A stretch of 64,000 bases of DNA from Thunnus maccoyii. Taxonomy: Eukaryota > Chordata > Actinopteri > Scombriformes > Scombridae. The translations under genes and the position numbers were made by a program. Numbering within the stretch: position 1 is the first letter of the stretch; each line of letters opens with the position of its first letter. This document shows positions 33,483 through 43,717 of this stretch, one piece after another. The notes beneath the pieces are model-generated. The model was given only the letters and a program-made list of their open reading frames with translations. It searched no databases and was not told where the DNA came from. The stretch is from positions 24,252,725 to 24,316,724 of the forward strand of contig NC_056553.1 of assembly GCF_910596095.1 (NCBI RefSeq), written 5' to 3'.

Positions 33483-33690
33483 TCATCTGGTTTCAGAGTC
33501 ATGTGATCTGGTGACAAGGCTGTGCTCCAAAGCTTGACTGGGAGTAATTCTCCTCTCAGCATCCAGATGTAGCAGCTGTTTAAGGAGGCTTAAAATCATA
33601 TCATCTCTCTCTCTCTCTGGGTAGGTCATGATCACATCATCTGGATTATTACCTTCTTCATTAAAGTCCAGGATGAGGTAGCAGGGAAAC
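33483..33690 (-). pseudogene. HIPK/DYRK-like protein kinase exon fragment (C-terminal kinase lobe)
   Basis: On the minus strand one uninterrupted frame runs from an acceptor-like TTAAACAG at 33693 to a TGA at 33483-33485, about 69 codons. It reads SLLKQLLHLDAERRITPSQA followed by LEHSLVTRSH. This is the end of a CMGC-type kinase domain: the LLxxLLxLDxxxRITPxxALxHpFvT pattern of subdomain XI, where the Arg (RR/ER) makes the conserved salt bridge. Upstream residues DDVIMTYPERERDD fit the insert before that helix. HIPK-like kinases are heavily duplicated in teleosts, so a stray exon is plausible. No ATP-binding or catalytic loop exon is seen nearby in the right order. The preceding block is not found within 1 kb, hence pseudogene rather than gene. 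A degenerate inverted copy lies at 33760-33850. Confidence 0.65.
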
Positions 33691-33759
33691 CTGTTTAAGA
33701 GTCAATCATGCCTGTAAATCTGAAATCCTGCCTGTGCAGGACTGTGAATATGAACACAG
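33691..33759. other. Spacer between inverted kinase-exon copies
   Basis: About 70 bases, including CCTGCCTGTGCAGG, form the loop between the two inverted arms (33533-33606 and 33760-33833). Confidence 0.5.
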
Positions 33760-33850
33760 GATGGCAATTTTAGGAAGCATCCTTAAATAGCTGCTACATC
33801 TGGATGCTAAGAGGAGAATTAGTCAGAGTCAAGTTGTGGGAACAGCATGT
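33760..33850 (+). pseudogene. Inverted degenerate copy of the kinase-like exon
   Basis: On the plus strand the frame reads ILGSILK, a stop, then LLHLDAKRRISQSQVVGTA. It matches the minus-strand exon (SLLKQLLHLDAERRITPSQA) with a nonsense change at the glutamine codon (CAG to TAG) and loss of the proline. Nucleotide similarity is high over about 73 bases and ends soon after, so the inverted duplication covers only part of the exon. Confidence 0.65.
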
Positions 33851-34439
33851 GAACAGGGCATCCTAATATTCTTTATATGAAGCTGAGATGTCTAGATTTC
33901 AGAATCTTGATTTTCAGAGTGTTATGCTGGGTCCTTGAAGAAGACATATTTAATGAACAAGGCATGTAACAAGAACAGCCATATTTTGTACACTAAAATA
34001 TATCAAACTATGAAATTGTGGTACAACACAAAATGTTTCATTCAATTAGTCAGACACTTAGAGATTTCCATGGCGTAACATTATCCAACTGAAAACAGTA
34101 CATGATACATTTGTTTTATATATATATATTTATTTTTTTATTTTTTTTATTTTTTCACATGTAGTATATTAACATAAAATTCAAGCAGTGTGAAGGTGAC
34201 AAGTTTGGCACTGGAGCATTTGCAGCAGTATGGTCTCAAGAAAAAAGTTTCATCCAAACCCTCAGATGCCCTCTGTCTTCATTGCTGTTGAACTTTACCT
34301 GTATTTTTAAGGTTAGTACTTGGTGAAAATGACCAACATGTGCCTTTCAAAGCTAAGCTTTCTTTGAGCACTATTTATCAAGTAATTAATAATAAATGTT
34401 TTTAAGTAATTTAAAAACATTTGAAATAGACCACAGTTT
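33851..34439. other. Unassigned AT-rich sequence
   Basis: Mostly AT-rich, with T-rich and TA-rich runs at 34115-34160. No element or gene recognised with confidence. Confidence 0.4.
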
Positions 34440-34515
34440 AAGGCAGGAGACTGAGAGCTAAATGCAAACATCAACATGCTAGCAGGTATAATGTTTAACA
34501 TGTTCACCATCTTAG

Positions 34516-35036
34516 ACTATGTCTACATTAAGCCTGCTAAATCCTAAAATGCCATGCACACACAGCAGAAGTTTCAGCTTGTTTCTGCAAATAGTCCACT
34601 CAGTCTACATTAAAACTGAATGTAAAATGAGTAATTGTCCTCCTACTGGGCATGCATGGAGAACAAATGAGCAAGCCACAGCCACAGAAAACAAGCAAAG
34701 AAGAAATGGTATACTATTTCGGTTTCTGCGGTGGCTTCCTGACATTTTGTTTATTGCAAACAGATTACAGAGGTTTCAGCGAGAGAAAGGTGGTAGATAG
34801 CTATGTTTAACTCTAAACAAGCTGTCAAAGTAGACAGTAAAGAGAATAATACTTGCATGAAGCTGTTTGTCATTGTTTTTATAGCCGCGCTACGGCCACC
34901 ATCTGTTTTGTCACCAACAGCCCTTATACAAAGTTCTGTTTTTGGGTGAGAAAAACGCCATTTTAGTCTGGACAAAGGGCCAAAATGGAGAGAGAAAGAT
35001 GACTTATGAATTTAGATGGCTTAGTGTGGACACAGT
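34516..35036. mobile_element. Non-autonomous terminal-inverted-repeat element (521 bp)
   Basis: The left end ACTATGTCTACATTAAGCC and the reverse complement of the right end ACTGTGTCCACACTAAGCC agree at 16 of 19 positions. The flanks are CTTAG on the left and CATAG on the right, a possible diverged 5-base duplication, and the host repeat resumes directly after. The inner 34519-34800 frame is not a recognised protein. TIR wording recalls fish hAT-type MITEs, but the duplication length does not settle the superfamily. Confidence 0.7.
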
Positions 35037-35690
35037 CATAGTTTAGCGTGTCAGCATTCGAACATTTTCTAATTAAAACTTAACACAAAGTACAGCTGTG
35101 ACTGATGGGAATGTCACTGGTTTATGACTTAAGACCTGCAAAATTAAGGTATTTCATAATTTGAAATTTTGACTTGATGATCACCAAAGTTATTAAAATT
35201 GATACCAAGGAGAACATGAATATCAGAAAGAAATTTCACGGCAATCCATCCAATAGTTGTCAAAACATTTCACTCAAATGTCATCCTCATGGTGGCTCTA
35301 CAGGAAGCATCAGGGGATCAAAATTCATAAGAATTCATTAGGAATCATCCTCTAGGAACCACAAATGTCCATACAAAGGTTTGCACCTATCCATCAAGTA
35401 GATGTTGAAATATTTCACTGGATAAGTGAAAATTTTGACCTGCTGGTGGCGCTAGATGGACATCCAGATGATCACCAAAGTCATTAGGATTCATCATCAG
35501 GACGCCATGATTATGTGTTTTTAATGTAATGGTAATTCATCCAGTAATTTTCAAAATTACCATTTCACAAAAAAACCCCAAAAAACAAAAATGTAAATGT
35601 CACTGGGGCACTAGAGGGAAAGTCATGGAATCACCAAAGTAAACAGGATTAATCATCTTGAATGTCCATGAATGTCATGGTTCAGTATGT

Positions 35691-35698
35691 CATGGCAA
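35691..35698 (+). repeat. hAT target-site duplication, left
   Basis: CATGGCAA here equals CATGGCAA at 39014-39021. The 8-base length is the hallmark of hAT insertion. Confidence 0.85.
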
Positions 35699-38600
35699 TA
35701 GGGTTGAGTATCCAGAACCAGTTCCAAGTTGGAACTGAAATATATATATATTTATATATATATATATATATATATATTGAGTTGCATATTTCAGTTGCAC
35801 TCTCAAGTGAACTGCAGTGAGCATTTTGCAGTCCATCAAAGTTTATCTTATCTGCCAGGACCTGCTACGCAGACCAAATGTCACGTCATTTGTTACGCAG
35901 TACGTCAACAAAGCATGTAAGAAGAGACACTTCAATTTACATCCTGGACCCTGACTATCTACAGCAAGCGCTTGAAAGTTTGGCTTAGCTTCACTAAAAA
36001 AGATAATGACACAGCAAAATGCAAAACCTGCAGTAAGGATATTTTGTGCAAGGGAGGAAGAACCTCCAATATGACGAAGCATTTACTTCAACTCAGTGTG
36101 AATCTGAAGGAATGCACTGTGTTCAATGTGTTGCAGTCTCACAGCCACAACAACGCCCCAGATACAGCTAATGTTAACAGAAGCATCTCATGCACAGGTA
36201 CAAAACACAGATGAGCTGACATTTGCCTTTTATATTGAAGGATGATGTCCATAAATTATTCTAATATATCTTTTAGATGTGAGTTCAGAGAGCACCCCTC
36301 CACCTCCGGTTCATCCCCAGAGACCCTCCTCTAGAAACTCCTTTCACTTCAGCCATGACAGGGAATATGAGCAAGGAGAAAGTGGATGAATGTCACCAGG
36401 CAGTGACAAGATTTGCGGTTACATCCCTTTGCTACAGTTGAGTCTCCTCTGTTTAGATATGCAAATTGCATTATTAATATCTGGTTATTCACAGCAATAT
36501 TCAGCCTTCTTTGATATTTTCCTGTCATAGCACATCAGAAACAGCTGACAGAATAACTAACATCATAGTATCCAGTAAACTATGATTAGGCCTACCCCAT
36601 GGGAGGTGTAGCATAATAATGTGAGTGTACAATATCTCTGCAGGGAGATGACCAACGCCCTAAATCCCAAATACTGCCCTCCCTCCAGGGATAGTCTGTC
36701 CAATCATTTGAACCAGCCTGGTACAACATCGAAAAAGAAAACATAAAAGCAGATCTGGAAAAGGTCAGCAAAGTAGCAGTTACCGGTGATGGCTAGACAA
36801 GCATTTGCCGGGACCATTACATTACAGTTACGGCACATTATATCACTGAGGGAAGGATGAATCATAAAGTTCTTAAAACAAAAGTCATCTACAAAACACA
36901 AACAGGGGCAGTGATAGCCAAGGAAACTGGGGACATTTTGGATGAGTTTGGAATAAGGGGCAAAATTGCAGCTATCACAGTGGATAATGCATCCAACATG
37001 GATGTGGCAGTAATAGGCTGCCTCACACACACACACTTAATCTTGGAGCTCAAAGTCTGTACACAAGTGGCAAAATGGACAGCAAAGATCTGGAATGTGA
37101 TCTTTTGGATGAAGAAGTCATCCATGGCCAAGACTGTGCGCCAAGAGAAGCAACACATTGTGAGTAAGAATCATTACTCATCATCAAGTTCAACATCAGA
37201 TATTATTATCTATGTATTAGTATTAGGAAAATAAAGTTAAAAATATTATTGTTTGTGTGTGTTGTAGACCTTCCTCAGCACTCTGTCTTTGTTGATGTCA
37301 GAACTCGCTGGTACTCTCTTTACCTCATGCTTGAGAGGTTCCTCTAGCAGTATCTTACGATTCACACAGCGTCTTTGGATCAATGGCTGAGAAAGGCAAT
37401 GGAAAGGGACAGGTATGACAGCTTTTGAGCTTTTGAGTGATGTGTTGTGGTCCATGGTGACATAATGTGATGAAATTAATGATGAATAATTCAATTACCT
37501 AGCTAAGTGGAATAGTAAGTGGTTACTCTTTGATTGAAGAATAATTCATAATTTGATTTCTGAACATGGAAAGTGTTTTCTTCCCAAAACAGACTTCAGA
37601 AAAGCAGAGGACCTGTCAGTTCTGTACGCATCCACACTCTGTGTCTCAACCCATACTACAAAAGCTGAGGGAGCATTTCACTTTGCAAGATGGAGATATA
37701 GTGTTTGTGTCCACCCTAAAGAAGACAGTCTGGTCTTCTTCTATCAGGTAAAAAAAATGATTAAAAGCAATGGATATCACTTAGGGAAATAATTGTATTA
37801 TGTTTTATTATTATAATTTGATATGTACATTTCATAGAGTGTCAACGTCAGAGCCTTCCTTGGAGAGGCGACCACATTGGTTCCTAGGATTAAACATAAA
37901 CTGGAGGATGATGACAGTCTGAGACCGGGTCAAGGACAAAGTACTGGCAGCAGCACATCCTACAGAAACACACATATTCATTATAGATGTGAATTAAACT
38001 TAGACTTTTAATTATCAAATATTCATCTCCTGCATCATGTCCTGTGTTACTCCTTTGTCTAGTCTAATTGCTTATTACACTTGCAACTGACAGAGCATGG
38101 TGATGGTGAGAGGGACATGGAAACAGTTCAACCAGATGAAGAGGAGAGAGGGGAGGAGAGAAAGAATGAGACTGTATCGGTGAATGCAACATGATAAAAA
38201 TTGCTTCAATTATACTTGATATTATTGTCTTTATAATCTTATGTGTTCTCAGTTTTGATTTTCATCTCAGGAGGAGCTTTTTGCAGAGGGTGATGAACTG
38301 AAGAGGAGCCTAATTCAGAGTACCTTGTCCATCCAGGAAAAGACTCACAAAGAACTGGAGATGTATAGGGATATGCCTCCTATAATGACCTCTGAAGACC
38401 TTGCTCTCTGGTGGTAGAACAGAAGAGACAAATATCCTTTGCTGTCAGACCTAGCCCTCTCATACCTGTGTGTACAGGCCTACTTTACCCCCAGAGAAAG
38501 GGGTTATTTCTACTGCTGCAGATACGATCAGCCCAGAGAGATCACGCATTCTTCCCGAGAAGGCCAACATGCTGATTTTCTCCAGAATAATTGTTTATTT

Positions 38601-39013
38601 TGCATTGCAGACATCCATTCATCCATTCTCTTGACATTGTTGCTGCTTCCATAACAACTGTCTGTTAAATATTTTGTTATATTCTGATTTTTTTGTGTTT
38701 TTTTGTAATGTATTTTTCCATTATTTATTTGAACAGTTTTGTTTTGTAGTTTGTTGTTTTTGTTGATCAATCCTTATAAGAAAGAGTAATATTTATTTTT
38801 ATAATTGAAGGGGGAAAGAAACTATAGTATATATATATAGTATAGTATATATAGTATATATATATAGTTTAAATGTGCCAAGAATAAAGGTAGGCTGATT
38901 TTTGTTCTTGAAATATTTGTTCTTTTTTTCTCTCCAAAAAATATTGGAATCAGAACTGAGATTCAATAAGCAAAATTAGAATCAATAAAATTGATACGAT
39001 ACCCAACCCTACA
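35699..39013 (+). mobile_element. hAT-superfamily DNA transposon, multi-exon, degenerate
   Basis: The element is 3.3 kb long. The left terminus is TAGGGTTGAGTATC; the right terminus reverse-complemented is TGTAGGGTTGGGTATC. Perfect 8-base target duplications (CATGGCAA) flank it, with two extra bases at the right end. Subterminal features include the near-perfect palindrome CAGTTCCAAGTTGGAACTG (35719-35737) and AT microsatellites at 35740-35779 and 38823-38868. Inside, plus-strand exons encode a ZBED/BED-finger type hAT transposase. The element is dead because of premature stops, frameshifts and at least one ruined splice donor. Confidence 0.92.
35956..38620 (+). pseudogene. BED-finger hAT transposase pseudogene, spliced structure still visible
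   Basis: Proposed exons are about 35956-36197, 36277-36456, 36644-37159, 37268-37412, 37593-37747, 37838 to about 37985, 38094-38179 and 38271 to about 38620. Most junctions keep GT...AG; the donor at 36457 is AT (AGATATGC), an apparent mutation. Domain order: BED finger (LKVWLSFTKKDNDTAKCKTC; the second zinc-binding His is not obvious), PLF/REMTNALNPKYCPPSRDS, catalytic region with VTGDG-stop-TSICRDHYITV, the DDE-fold block AAITVDNASNMDVAV, LPQHSVFVDVRTRWYSLY, FRKAEDLSVLYASTLCVST, and the C-terminal dimerisation region (LIQSTLSIQEKTHKELEMYR, YPLLSDLALSYLCVQA). Stops replace conserved Trp in GDGW and in the ALWW region, and a Glu near 37349. The 37838 exon changes frame. In the family this protein binds element ends and cuts and pastes DNA. 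Host-derived ZBED genes share this architecture, but the intact ends and target duplication show this copy is a transposon. Confidence 0.88.
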
Positions 39014-39021
39014 CATGGCAA
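39014..39021 (+). repeat. hAT target-site duplication, right
   Basis: CATGGCAA, identical to 35691-35698. It is separated from the CAACCCTA terminus by the two bases CA. Confidence 0.85.
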
Positions 39022-39110
39022 TCTATCTAGTAGCTGTTGAAATATTTCAGCTGCTGACCAAACAAGCTGAACTGACAGACTATCCATTATCCAACATTAC
39101 CACCCCTAGA

Positions 39111-40899
39111 GCTACAAACTAACAATAATGAGTAATATTTCAATATATGGAGTTTCTGTATAAAAACAGTGACAAGTTGTAAGAGTATTAGTGCATGTTT
39201 ATGTATGGTGAGTTAAAAAGCAGTGGAGGGATGAAAGAAGAGAAAGTATGTGTGTAGACGGGTGCAATGGAGGTGAATAGAGGAGTTCACACAAGTGGAA
39301 CCATTAAGACAGAAAGGCACGTCAAAGAACATAAGAATGCAAATAGGAAACAATCACCTTTTCTTTTTGTTTGATGATGGCAAACTCAAGCTGCTGTTAA
39401 CATCCACTGCAAGGTTTTCCAGTTTGTTCTCCTAATGCACAGAGCTGTTTGTTTTAGCAGCTTCCAAAGAGCTTTGCCGCTAAGTATCCATTTGCATAAC
39501 AAAGTTCTTCTGGCACTGCAGTATATGAGTAATACAGAGTCAACTAGGTGAAACGAGGATAGATCTAGTCCGGTGGATGGCAAGTAGGGGTGGGGGAGGG
39601 CGGATCAATTCTTAGATGCATCTCAATGCGGACATGGACGCTTCTGCATCGATTCACAAATGTCAAAAATTGATTTCCTATATGTTAGTTAATAATGTGA
39701 TGTTGATGGAATAAAAAAAAGGCAGAAGTCAACTGTGAGGGCAGTGCAGCGTCCAGAGAATCTTCACAAAAGGCAGCAGTGGTAAGCACGTTTTGATTTC
39801 ATGTCTAAATAATTACCTTTCCTCGACAAATATGACGTATATGAATAACTTTCTATGCCGTCACTCAGAGACTGAAGAAAATAACTCCGCGGTCAGTCTA
39901 TTTCACCTCAAAAATCCTGAGATTATGAAAGATTCGCACCCCTAATGGTGAGTGGGATTAGACAGAGGGAAGGATGAACAGGAAGAGAGCAGAGAGTAAA
40001 AAGACATGAGAGACTGGGTTGAATAACGATGCAGAATGTAACAGTCTGCTCTCTTTGTTATATACAACCCTTACAGAGCACCACTGTGTGTCCTAGAAAG
40101 GGAATGAAAGCACCAACTGATGGTGTGAACCCAGTTACTGGTCATTTGGTTGAATCCTAAGAATAAGAGACACTTTTTCAATGTGTCTCTTTTGGTTCAT
40201 TTTAATGTGGATAGTTTATAGCGTCAAAACACTAAAGAATGCCAGTCAAAAACATTATGACTGATAATGAACATGTTCATTTGCACTGCAAATTAAAGTG
40301 GTTGATTTTGGAAGAGAAAAACAAGTCACAATATCCTTTTGATCCAAATGTAGGCCAAATTTTAACTGAATTTCCAGAAAATCTGCAAAGGAAAATGCAA
40401 ATCCACTACTGTTTTTTGAATATTAAGAGTTGGTTCATCAAGGTAAACAGTCAGTGGTGCTAATTTTCCAGTCTGTGCCATTAAACCATTGCAGGAGGAC
40501 ATAACAAGATGATGTCAAACCTCAAACAATGAGAAACCATACAGTAGAGTCTGATTGCAGCCACAGTAGGGTGTTCCTGTAGAGCACAGGAACACTCACT
40601 TTTAAGGAATGCCCACTGTTATGACTGGCTTGTGGGGTACAAGAACACCCGCTTTTTCTTCTTCTCTGCAGACAGGTGTAGAGGGCTTGTCTGGTCTCGT
40701 CTGGAACACAGTTCTGATGGTGTTTTAAACAGCTACCACACACCATCTTAAGGTAAATATGTAAATATTTACTCTGGGCCGTAGTCATTGATTTATTTTA
40801 ATTTACCATTCTCACTGCCTTCTGAGTAAATATAATTTTGATAACAGTAACAATAGAAAGAAATTAATGAAAATTTTGTCCAAATTAGTCTTTTTCAGA
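39111..40899. other. Unassigned AT-rich sequence
   Basis: No gene or classified element. Short open frames at 40239-40463 and 40522-40788 have no recognisable domain. Confidence 0.4.
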
Positions 40900-42206
40900 T
40901 CATTTGCAATGTTTCAAACTCAAGAAACACATGAAAAATATGTTTTTCTGTTATGTTCTGTATATATATATACACATTTTGCAACAAATAAAGGCAGGCA
41001 ATAGATAGATTCAAGACATTTATAAGTCTTATAAATGGATACCAAATCATACATAACACAGCCAATATGATAGGCTTATGCACATGTTGATGATGTTGAT
41101 GAATACACAGAGTGGGGCTGGTTGTAGTCCTGTCAGAGCTGGGGCTGAGGCTGCAGTCTGACCAGATGAGGGATGTATGGAGGTCTGAGGTGAAGGAGGA
41201 CAACCAGAAGAGTCTGGACAGATGCTGGAGGGACAGAAATCAGTACGACTGAATGTGATATAATGAACATAAACTGTCTGTTTATGAATCAACAGCAGTA
41301 ACAGTTTCATTCCTCATCATGTTGCACTGATGCACTGAAGGACTGAAGATGAAACCAGTCCAAGGAGACACAGGAGCTTTTACTAGGCTAAATAAAAAAG
41401 ACAGACAAGCAAAATAAACATTTCTTAACCAAAATAGCATTGCACTATGAAATAAACACAAGTACATATTTACTTGAGAAGCAGCATCCATTGATCCAGA
41501 TCTCCTGATGATGTCACAGAGTTATAGATGTATCCATCACTGTGATCACAGAGAAGCTTTCAGTTCAGATTGGGGTGGGTCTCTGGTGACTGTAAAGAAG
41601 ATAAGCACAACCCAGTGAGATTACTGGCATTCATCAGTACAGATCAGCTGTGGAAAAAGCATAACACTGGACTGAAACTACGTACTCACCCGGTGTGCTA
41701 TCTTCATCCTCATTCTGGAGCCATCAGACCTGGAGGATTAGAGGCCTGAGTGAAGGTCACTGCTGAAGGTCAGAGGTGATGATGATGAGAAGGCTGAGCA
41801 GCTACTTCACCCTGCTGTCTGTGATTCTGCTTTTACCAAGAAACAACATAATCACAGATATAAAATACATTAATACATTCACAAATATATGAATCATTCC
41901 TGCTGCTCCACATGCTGCCTCATAGTTCTTCAGCAGCTAAATGGACCTGAACTGCACTCATTTCAGACAGAGAAAGGCAGAACTAAAGAAATCAGGATTT
42001 ACTGAACCTGCAGCCTGTTATCAAAAGACAGGAGACAGACAAGATTAGGGGTTAGGATGTAACCATGACAGAAATTAAATGAAAAGAATACATTTCAGTA
42101 TAAAAGGTCAATAACTTTATTAAATCTCAGTGTGCATGTGTATTCCAAAAAAGGAAAAACAAACTAACTCTACTGTCTTGTGTCAGTATCAGTCTGGAAA
42201 GATTCC
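40900..42206 (-). other. Unassigned region with weak hints of a minus-strand transcript
   Basis: Read on the minus strand, CACACCGGGTGAGTACG (near 41700-41684) contains a strong donor (GGTGAGTA). About 80-100 bases further on, TTATCTTCTTTACAGTCACC (near 41602) contains a good acceptor with a pyrimidine tract. Either joined frame is short and ends in stops within 20 codons, so if this is a transcript the part seen would be untranslated. The Pro/Ser-rich open frame at 41047-41310 is not identifiable. Composition is less AT-rich than the flanks. It could be exon remnants of an immune-type gene or a chance arrangement. Confidence 0.25.
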
Positions 42207-42218
42207 AGTTTCAGTTTC
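42207..42218. promoter_or_regulatory. ISRE-like site (IRF-binding consensus)
   Basis: AGTTTCAGTTTC fits the interferon-stimulated response element core AGTTTCNNTTTC. It lies about 0.5 kb upstream of the possible minus-strand splice donor near 41690. A 12-base match can occur by chance in 64 kb. Confidence 0.25.
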
Positions 42219-43036
42219 TGACAGCTCAGACAACAAGGTGCAAAATTCACACAGACATCATTTATATAACTCACACTTCAAATATTACTGAGGTATCATT
42301 ATCATTTATTTACTGAGTTACATCATGCACACCCATGTCTAATGTTTATCAGACAAAGCGTGGTGTGGCTTTGTTTATTTGAACCAGCTTATCTGTCTGA
42401 CTACATCAGTGACAATAATGCTACAGTGGTTTACTGTCAGTCACTAATACAGGAGACAGAGCAGTACCTTCATGTGTTGTTGTTTGCTGTTGTTATTACC
42501 AATTAATATTACCAATGTTATCTCATGGAGAGATTATCAATAACATTATGTTATGAACATGACCTCTCTGATGGAGGCTCAAGGCAAAAATTCACAGAGA
42601 AATTTACATTGTCTCTCACCGTTAAGCCGGTTTGTCAGCTGAGGAACAGCAGATTAAATGTCAGGAACAAATATACTGAAGGCCAGCAGATAAATGTCTG
42701 CTCCAACAAAGAAAAGTCTTGCATTCACTACAAACATAAGAGGACACAAATATCTCATATTTTGGCTTAAGTTTTCAGCAAGGTTAGTCATAAACTGTGA
42801 AGCTTCTGCAGTCTTCACTGCCCTCAATCAATGAGTCTAAATGCAGACAGCACCACTCTGCCATTGCAAGTCACAATGTGGTCCAAGGGGGGTAGACATT
42901 TTTTTTTTTACTATTTTTAATTACTTTAGCAAGGCTACAATAGATTGCAGCTTGACTTATTTATTCTGTAAACAGGTTAACAGTCATAGTGGTTTAGCTT
43001 TTTCAGCTAGCTTTTGACTAGTAATGCATAGTAACA
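42219..43036. other. Unassigned AT-rich sequence
   Basis: Nothing recognised. The open frame 42525-42770 has no domain. Confidence 0.4.
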
Positions 43037-43680
43037 ATGTGCAGGAAAACAGACACCACAACCACCAAAACAACAATGCAACGTGGTCTATTCACACGAG
43101 GAGCTCCTTCAGTACCGGGATCGACCACTTGCATGTCCAAAGAAGATCCCGCTGGAGCTAAGGACACCGAGGAACGGAACTCGAGCCAGAGCAATGGTAA
43201 GAAACAAGAAGACAGAGAGAAGATGCAGATACAAGCCTTGTCTTCCCTCTGTTGTCATGGGGAATGTACGCTCGCTGATTTAAAAGATGGATGAGCTCTC
43301 GGCCCTGGTTAGCAGACAGCGCGAGTACTAGGAGTGTATTATGTCTGATGGAGACATGGCTGAATATGAAAATACCAGACTGTTCAGTGGAACTAGCCGG
43401 CTTCTCGCTAGTTTGGGCAGCCAGGGAGAAACAGAGCAGTAAGAATTCAGGCGGAGGGTTTGCTGTATTTGTTAATTCCAAATGATGTAACCCAGGGCAT
43501 GTTACTATGGAGGTAACAATCTGCACGCCTGATGTTGAGCTGCTGGTCGTCAGATTGAGGCCAAACTATCTGCCTCAGGAGTTTTCAGTGGCTATTGTTA
43601 TCATTGTTCACATTCCACCATTGGCAGTGGTGGCGCATGCTTGTGACGTATCCCAGTGCACTCCTCATAATAAATGGTGA
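43037..43680 (+). pseudogene. LINE apurinic endonuclease domain fragment
   Basis: An upstream frame gives RRCRYKPCLPSVVMGNVRSL, the usual lead into a LINE endonuclease, with the Asn of the GNVRSL motif. After a stop (LI-stop-KMDELSALV) a second frame gives CLMETWLNMKIPDCSVELAG, with the catalytic Glu in the ETW motif, then NSGGGFAVFVNSK, VELLVVRLRPNYLPQEF and IVHIPP. These are the successive blocks of the endonuclease that nicks target DNA. Similarity stops at about 43680, and the RT domain is missing because the next recognisable segment (43718) is already the ORF2 C-terminus. Two stops and at least one frameshift are present. Confidence 0.85.
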
Positions 43681-43717
43681 TGTAAATTATGTTAAAATCA
43701 TGAGGCCCTCCACAGGA

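Larger units (their letters stand above)
34440..39110 (+). repeat. Family Y repeat, interrupted by two insertions
   Basis: Host segments are 34440-34515 (AACATGCTAGCAGGTATAATG, then TGTTCACCATCTTAG), 35037-35698 (ACACAAAGTACAGCTGTGAC, then CATCCAATAGTTGTCAAAAC, TCATGGTGGC, GGCGCTAGATGG) and 39014-39110 (CATGGCAATCTATCTAGTAG, then TTGAAATATTTCAGCTG and CCCTAGAGC). Read together they follow the order of a long family Y consensus, as in the copy at 28819-29305. The host must therefore predate both insertions. Confidence 0.75.

Noticed and set aside
33205-33486. 93-codon minus-strand frame starting at the kinase exon stop
   Set aside because: Not alignable to any region following a HIPK-like kinase domain that I know. 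Likely chance openness in the 3' flank.
34180-34260. Peptide GTGAFAAVW resembling a kinase glycine-rich loop near the kinase exon
   Set aside because: Short, not followed by an AxK motif, order and orientation do not fit the exon copies. Treated as chance.
37246-37494. Minus-strand open frame across the hAT
   Set aside because: Antisense to the transposase exon 37268-37412, which carries recognisable protein motifs on the plus strand.
35956-38620. Domesticated host ZBED gene
   Set aside because: Terminal repeats and 8-bp target duplication are still present and the frame has several stops, so an ordinary dead hAT copy is the simpler reading.
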